DNA of 64,000 bases from Malachius bipustulatus (lineage: Eukaryota > Arthropoda > Insecta > Coleoptera > Melyridae): assembly GCA_910589415.1 (NCBI GenBank), contig OU342630.1, positions 75,326,186 through 75,390,185 of the forward strand. Direction: 5' to 3'. The notes under the pieces are model-generated. The model worked only from the letters and a program-made list of their open reading frames with translations. It was not told the origin of the DNA and searched no databases. Positions 58,579 to 64,000 of the stretch are shown piece by piece (within the stretch, counting starts at the first letter, position 1; every line of letters begins with the position of its first letter). The translations under genes were made by a program, and so were the position numbers.

Positions 58579-60395
58579 ATAATAATAATAATAATAATAA
58601 TAATTTTATTTATAACATATTAAAATATTAGCATACATAACATATTATCGTATACAAGTGTTGTTTACTGAAAAAGTTTTCACACTGGGTACACCTAAGT
58701 ATCCATTGAAGGTACTTGTGTGTGTACCGGGGAAACATGACAGATCAATATTTTTCACATTTTTGAAGGTTAGCATGAATATGTCCCCAAACAATAATTA
58801 ACGTAATTATGAATTAAAATTACACAAAAAAATTCTAGCTATCTCAAAATTGACTTTCAATCAACCCAAACAAAATTTTAACCACCCGAGCTATCGATTG
58901 GTAAAAAAATAAAAGCAGCCGCTCGCATGTTACAAAACAGGTAATTAAAACAAAACAACCGGAAAAAGTACCCAAATGCAGAAAAAAAAAACATCCAGCG
59001 CAATACCATATATAAGGAAACATAAAGCTCAAATATACAATATCACTATCATCAGTCAACAGTTTCCGTTAAGATTCCATTCTTAAAATTCTCAAAAAAG
59101 CATCTGTATTCTCAAAAATATACCGAGTTATTTTTTTATTAAAAAGTTTAGCATTATTTATTGCCCTAATATCGCTTGGTAAGATGTTATAGAATTTTGG
59201 ACCGAAGTAACCTAAAAACCTCTGAGTTGTCGTCCTCATCAGTAATGGGACTCGAACATGTCTATTGGCATAATTTCGTGTATAATAGTGCATATTAAAT
59301 GTTGTTTGCTTCAACTCAACGTTCCTGTATGTAAACATAAGAGCAGATCGGACATACAACTGTCTTAAATCAAAAAAGTTACTCTCCTGATACAGTAACT
59401 CTGTAGAGTACAGCCTAGGTTTTCTATACATCACCTTGAAAATGTAACGCTGTGTGACATTTAAATTCTCAACATTGGTAGGATATGTAGCACCCCATAT
59501 TGTTATACAATATCGAAACAAAGATTCGGCCAATGTATACTACACGATTCTTAATATTTTCAGGGGAAAAATATCTCTCAATCTGTAAAAATATGGTATA
59601 AGCTTTCTAACTTTTTTATTCAGTTGTTCCGCATGTTCACGCCATTTGAGATTTTGATCAATTATGACACCGAGATACTTTATATTGGCCACATTCTCTA
59701 TTCTTCCTGTGCATCTACATCCCATCTTATTTACCTGTAAAAGAGACAATTTTTCCATTTATGTCAAGGTGTAGCAGTTCATTTATGTAAGTTAAAAAGA
59801 GAATAGGTCCCAATACCGTTCCCTGAGGGACTCCACGAGTAACCCGTCCAGGCTGACTGATTTCTTTATTTATCTTAACCCTCTGTGATCTATCATTCAA
59901 ATAGCTCCTGAAAAGGTCACCCGCAATCCCCCTAACTCCATATTTGTGTAGTTTTTCAATCAACAAATCATGTGAGACAGTATCAAATGCCTTGGCTAAG
60001 TCTAGATAAATTGCCAAAGTTTTCCTACCCCTATCCAAAGAACCATAAAGAGTCTTTGTCACACAATACACAGCATCTTCTGTACTTATATTCTCACGGA
60101 ATCCAAACTGTTTATCTGAAATGATATTATTTCGCCTAAAATGACTATTTAGCCTCTGTTTTATTGAATGTTCAAAAATTTTACTAATGTTATTAGAAAT
60201 AGATATCGGTCTATAATTATCTGGATCGACACGGGATTTATTATTGCCTTTATAAACAGGGGTAACCAACGTATCTTTCAAAGCCTTTGGATATATACCC
60301 CTTTCAAAGCACAAGTTAATTACAAAAGTTAATGGTGCACATATGAAGTTTTTAGTAGCTTTCAATATTTTTGTAGAAATAAGGTCAATCCCTTA
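58579..60395 (-). mobile_element. 5'-truncated LINE with (TTA)n 3' tail
   Basis: A minus-strand non-LTR retrotransposon copy of about 1.8 kb. Its 5' end cuts into the reverse transcriptase (first readable residues GIDLISTKILKATKN, stop just upstream). Its 3' UTR of about 0.45 kb ends in a (TTA)n repeat (58579-58610 on the plus strand as TAA repeats). A microsatellite tail rather than poly-A points to the CR1/L2-like group of LINEs. The truncation explains the absence of the endonuclease. Confidence 0.8.
59069..60395 (-). pseudogene. Broken LINE reverse transcriptase ORF2
   Basis: Successive frames cover the RT and C-terminal region. 60395-59727 carries VDPDNYRPISISNNISKIFE, then NIISDKQFGFRENISTEDAV, the catalytic AIYLDLAKAFDTVSHDLLIE (first palm aspartate in LDLAKAFD), GVPQGTVLGPILFLTYINEL and IVSFTGK. 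The palm motif F-A-D-D should follow, but the sequence jumps at about 59750 into MEKLSLLQVNKM...YLGVIIDQNLKW, so the YADD-type box is deleted. The thumb region (KYLGVIIDxNLKWxxH) follows. A frameshift near 59536 leads to the C-terminal part (ESLFRYCITIWGATYPTNVE ... LPSDIRAINNAKLFNKKITR). The YADD loss and frameshift make it inactive. The usual full ORF2 is about 900-1000 residues; about 440 remain. Confidence 0.9.
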
Positions 60396-60496
60396 TTAAC
60401 AATTATGGTTTTCCCTCAATTATGGTTTTAAAGTTTGTTCCATGTTGCATAATAATATGCAACATGCAAATAATATTATAATACCAGTTAAAAAAT

Positions 60497-60905
60497 AACC
60501 AATTTTCAACCAAATGGTCGCCATGTTAAAACGCTTCGACCTATTCTACTCAAATGTAATGCCAGCAGATCACTCCTTATATGGATATCTTACTCCCACT
60601 AAAATTTCAGTCCTCTCGACTAGATTGAAAACTACGACCTGAAATGCTGCTCAAGAAATGCTTTTTTCGAATTTGTAATTTTTTCAACGAAATTTCATAG
60701 CTCTCCATAAGTTTTACAAAAGTGCAAAATTCTTGAAAGATCATTTGGAAGGTTCGTGGTTCGTAAAGCTTGAAAGCAATAAATCGTGAGCAGGTGAATT
60801 TTGGAAAACCACATTTTCGTGATCTGCTGGGAAGGGAGTCAGGATCGGTGGAAATTTGATGATTGAGTGATTTTCGTTAAGTGCTATCGTTCTCAATACT
60901 TTCTT
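60497..60905 (+). repeat. Dispersed repeats C (copy 2) and B (copy 2)
   Basis: The first part (to about 60760) parallels 58020-58290 (AAATGGTCGCCAT, then ATGCCAG and ATCACTC). The second part (60790-60905: AGGTGAATTTTGGAAAACCA, then GTCAGGATCGGTGGA, TTTGATGA and ATTTTCGT) parallels 44765-44885. The two blocks are contiguous here, so B and C are likely parts of one larger dispersed repeat. Confidence 0.6.
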
Positions 60906-60973
60906 TGTGTTTTTTTTTTTTGTTCTAGTGATCTAGCCGGTCAGGTTGATGTGGCTTCCTATCCAGGTTGATG

Positions 60974-61207
60974 ATCCCCCTTCCTATCCATCTATTTTCA
61001 TACTTTTGGTTTAAAAAGTTCTCACGGCAAGAGAATAATACACAGGACAGGAGCACCATCGTGTTGAAAGCACAGGTTTTCTTGACATTTTGCAAATTTT
61101 CTAGAAAACCTGTGGTTTCAACACGATGGTGCTCCTGTCTATTATTCTCTTGCCGTGAGAATTTTTTTAAACCAAACGTATGAAAATAGATGGATAGGGA
61201 GGGGGAT
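60974..61207. mobile_element. Near-perfect 234-bp foldback
   Basis: The left arm (60974-61088) and the right arm (61099-61207) are inverted copies with a loop of about 10 bases. Blocks: ATCCCCC, TATCCATCTATTTTCATAC, TTCTCACGGCAAGAGAATAA, CAGGAGCACCATCGTGTTGA and CACAGGTTTTCT. The main difference is a 5-base duplication in the left arm (CACAGGACAGG against GACAGG). It lacks protein-coding capacity. The high arm identity suggests a young or conserved element and a potential source of double-stranded RNA. Confidence 0.85.
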
Positions 61208-61299
61208 ATAATTATGGATAATTAACAGTAATTATAATAATTGAAGGAAATTAGGTATATACAAAGATAAAAAGTTAATAAAGCATCAGCCTATAATAT

Positions 61300-62960
61300 T
61301 TAAACTGTAATTTTAATATATTCGAGTTCCTTCCACTTTTCCTGTAGGATTTGCAAGGGAGAACGCCATCCAATAATGTAACACAGGAATTTGATGGGTT
61401 TTAGAGCAGCAGCCGTGTTGTGTAAATTGGGCCTGTATTGTTGCTTTATTGACAGGTGATTTAATTTCATGTCCGTGCCCCCAGATTTATCGCATGCTGG
61501 AATCCCATTGTCACAGTTCTGAATGGTCCCAAATGAATCGCTAAGTGGACTATTACTATGTCGCCAAGTGCATATCACACGGCGGCTCACTCTGACACTA
61601 TTATCCTTCTGATCCGATTCCATCGAATTTTATCACTATTATTATAATAACGAATTCATCGATTTTAAAACTTTCAAACATTTAGAGGTTTCCTGAGTTT
61701 CGAAACACTTAATTTTTCTGTTCAAGTTTTAATTTCAGCTTTCCAAATTTTGGCAATAAAGTGAGGTAGGTAATAATAATCCGGGTTTGGATGTTACTAA
61801 ACTGAAACAGAAAAACTTAGGAATAAAAAAAAGAGAAGCTGTAATGAGAAATGAGACTATTATTATAACATTGATAGATTCTAATCCGTTGAAGACGATT
61901 ATTCCACAAAAACAGTGACTAACTGTAATATTGGCCGATATTGATGATTACAGAGCAGTTATCGTTATCATGACTGAATACCTTCCAGATAATTCTGAAG
62001 CTGGTACAATCGGCAACTAAGTCGTTGAAGAGTATGATTTCTGAAAACGAGATCTGATTAACTATTTTCTGCTGCATCCGCGTAAATTAGATGTTAGCTT
62101 AATTGAACATATAACATGCCAAGGAATAATAATAGGCCTTTACTAACGCTTTTAATCCAATTATAAATACATATGCGATATTATGGCAGACTTCTGCACC
62201 ATAAATTGATTTTTAGCTCTATTTTCTTCGTTAACTATAGTGAAATCCCACGTCATTTAAGCTAAGAATAATCGTACCTAGTATCAAAAATGTAATTAAC
62301 TCATTTAATTTAGTTGTTACACACTTTTCTGCAACAGGAAAGAGATTACTCTGAAATGCAATAAAATAAAATGATCTATAAACAGCCATCGTTCTATGAT
62401 ACTGACTAAAACTTAATCCATGTAAGTCAATTATATAAGTGTTCGATCTGACAACTCCGCAACCCATTAACCGCAGAGCTGGACTATAATCTATAATAAC
62501 TGGTAGAAGAAGCCTTCGGGCCTCCAGGAGTAGCCAGGACCTGTCTAGCAAATGACCCGAGGCGCGGATGCTGTTAGTTTGCGTCTCTCTTCTTATGAAG
62601 CCTCTACCGCTAGAAACATCAGCCATCAGCACCAGCAGATCGGAACACTCGGTATGAGTGTAGGTTACAACAGGACAGGATCACGTATCCTGAGAGACTA
62701 GGGAATTAAAACAGCAGAGTCCATTCTGTCGTTATCGATATTAGATTTAATGTTACGGTAGAAATAACTGATAACTATGGGAGGATAGATATTAATTCTA
62801 TAATAAATAGGTGGACATATAATGTGGCTCTGATTGCAACGTAATAACTTTGGGAAAGATCAGGTTATTATAATACAGATTGAAGTCTGTTATAATAAAA
62901 ATGTTGAAGCTATATAGCCGATTTGGATGAACTGTAATGATTGTAATTCATCCCTTCTTA
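61300..62960. other. Two unrecognised minus-strand frames
   Basis: The minus strand has a 107-residue frame at 61300-61623 and a 133-residue frame at 62231-62632 (starting MLMADVSSGRGFIRRETQTN). Both are a little less AT-rich than the surroundings. Neither shows a motif, signal peptide or splice context that I recognise, so I do not call them genes. Confidence 0.25.
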
Positions 62961-62963
62961 CTA

Positions 62964-63260
62964 TACAGGATGTTTGGTAACTGAACAGACAAAATAAAAA
63001 GTCATGTGGAAAATTGTATTTTAAGCAAAAAAAAAAAGAATAACTTTTTTCAAGATCAGGCATCGTTTAGGAAATATTTTCAAAATTGTTGTTTATTTAC
63101 CGAATAAATTTTTTTTTATTGCGGCCTTAGTTTTACGTTTTTGGAGATATTTCTTATACGAGGCCTGATTTAAAAACAAAAAGTTATTTTCTCTTTTATG
63201 CTTAAAATATGATTTTATGCATGACGTTCGATTTTGGCTGTCCAGTTACCAAACACCATG
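62964..63260. mobile_element. Foldback MITE (about 295 bp)
   Basis: The left end ACAGGATGTTTGGTAACTGA, then ACAGACAAAAT, and the inverse right end CATGGTGTTTGGTAACTGGA, then CAGCCAAAAT, pair over about 120 bp. Pairing continues through TATTTTAAGCA, AATAACTTTTT, ATCAGGC.TCGT and GAAATAT. The loop is about 50 bp. It has no coding capacity. Confidence 0.75.
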
Positions 63261-63544
63261 GAGTTCGTACTATCCTTTCTATACTTATCATATAATAGAT
63301 AAACCTTCGGTAGAGACCTCTTCTCACACCGGAGGACCTGGATACATTAAACAGTCAAAATGGCCAGATTCCTTAAGAGACTGACCTGATGAGAACGACT
63401 AGATGTGAGCCGCTATAGACCTACGGTCGCAGTGGAGGTGTCACAATGGCCCACTCAGGAATAATCTAAATGTAATATAATCTATCCCATAGATATGTCC
63501 AATTATTTTAGAAGTTAAAATCCATTTAAAACTCGAACTGTGTA

Positions 63545-64000
63545 CGAGGTGTGTTCAGAAAATCACGTGATTTTTCATTTTTTGATGAAATGAAATATTT
63601 ATTCATCTAAGTACATTAATGTTGTCACCTTGAAATAGTCCCCATTATATTATGCAATTATGCCAGCGATTCTTCCAATCCTCGAAACACTTCTCAAACT
63701 CGATCTTTGGTTCTTTCAGCAATGTGCTTTTAATGTCATCTACGCCTTTAAAACGAAGGCCTTTTAAGGTTCTCTTTATTTTTTAAGGTTCTCTTTATTT
63801 TTGGAAATAGGATAAAGTCACATGGAGCCATTTCTGCCGAATATGGAGGCTGGGGCATCGTTACAGTGATGTTTTTTGCCAAAAATTCATGTGAGTAGTT
63901 GCGTTATCGTGATGCAAATGCCATGAATTATTTTAAAAAAAATTTCATACCCAAAACATTCGAAAAAAATTAATGGCATGAGCCAATCGATATGTCAACA
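63545..64000 (-). mobile_element. Mariner transposon, 3' end, cut by window edge
   Basis: The terminal inverted repeat CGAGGTGTGTTCAGAAAA begins at 63545, next to TA (63543-63544), the mariner target. Reading inward on the minus strand the C-terminal part of a mariner transposase follows (separate entry). The element continues past the right edge, so the other terminus and the N-terminal half are not visible. Confidence 0.85.
63592..63975 (-). pseudogene. Mariner transposase C-terminal half, broken
   Basis: Minus-strand frames give WHLHHDNATTH (second catalytic Asp), then after a frameshift SHEFLAKNITVTMPQPPYSA, EMAPCDFILFPKIKRTLK (third catalytic Asp, the D34D type of mariner) and, past a second disruption, GVDDIKSTLLKEPKIEFEKC and FEDWKNRWHNCII, stop, WGLFQGDNIN. 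The second disruption is a tandem duplication of about 19 bp (AAGGTTCTCTTTATTTTT twice on the plus strand) within the KRTLK...LRFKG junction. Two frame breaks and a stop mean that it is non-functional. The motifs themselves are close to consensus, so the copy is relatively recent. Confidence 0.85.

Noticed and set aside
44765..60905. Paired direct repeats as LTRs of a retrotransposon
   Set aside because: The copies are 16 kb apart, diverged, lack TG...CA ends, and no gag-pol lies between them.
61300..62632. 107- and 133-codon minus-strand frames
   Set aside because: No conserved motif visible and no splice or element context; frame length alone is weak evidence in a 64-kb window.

Overview
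The window looks like AT-rich (by eye about two thirds A+T) euchromatin from an insect. The evidence is insect-type exons with GT..AG introns, short scattered coding islands, many Tc1/mariner-class remnants, a 5'-truncated LINE and dozens of foldback (MITE-like) repeats. There is no bacterial-style gene packing. The order of insect cannot be fixed from the sequence.

Host gene. Only one host gene is recognised. It is an sns/hibris-type (nephrin family) immunoglobulin cell-adhesion gene on the minus strand. Exons at 10529-10693 and 6991-7170 together encode the end of a signal peptide and the complete first Ig domain, with matching splice phases. A candidate upstream exon at 45236-45369 supplies the start codon and the signal-peptide N-terminus in exactly the phase required. 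If right, the first intron is about 34.5 kb and most of the window is intronic. The gene continues off the left edge. Weak hints of 5' exons or promoters of unknown genes lie at 13.3 kb and 41.0-41.6 kb.

Mobile DNA. Everything else with a recognisable identity is mobile or repetitive. From left to right: a LINE C-terminal scrap (3.5 kb); a mariner/IS630-like element with 140-bp inverted ends (3.75-4.48 kb); two copies of one inverted-repeat family (8.05-8.50 and 23.69-24.85 kb); inverted-repeat elements at 19.1, 20.2, 22.4, 29.3, 37.1, 42.2, 43.8, 53.8, 54.6 and 63.0 kb; near-perfect foldbacks at 51.7 and 61.0 kb; a transposase relic at 32.9-33.5 kb; a five-unit diverged tandem array at 35.1-35.8 kb; a tRNA-like SINE at 49.9 kb; a 1.8-kb truncated LINE at 58.6-60.4 kb; and a mariner cut by the right edge.

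Most interesting items. (1) A complete type I hammerhead ribozyme on the minus strand at 16057-16101 has every core nucleotide and an extended stem I. It sits in a 247-bp repeat unit bounded by 28-bp direct repeats, the layout of a retrozyme or Penelope-type remnant. (2) A roughly 1.66-kb element at 46.8-48.5 kb has about 340-bp inverted ends and carries a frameshifted Cys-rich (CxC) reading frame from a multi-copy arthropod protein family. (3) There are several long perfect or near-perfect hairpins that could feed small-RNA pathways if transcribed.
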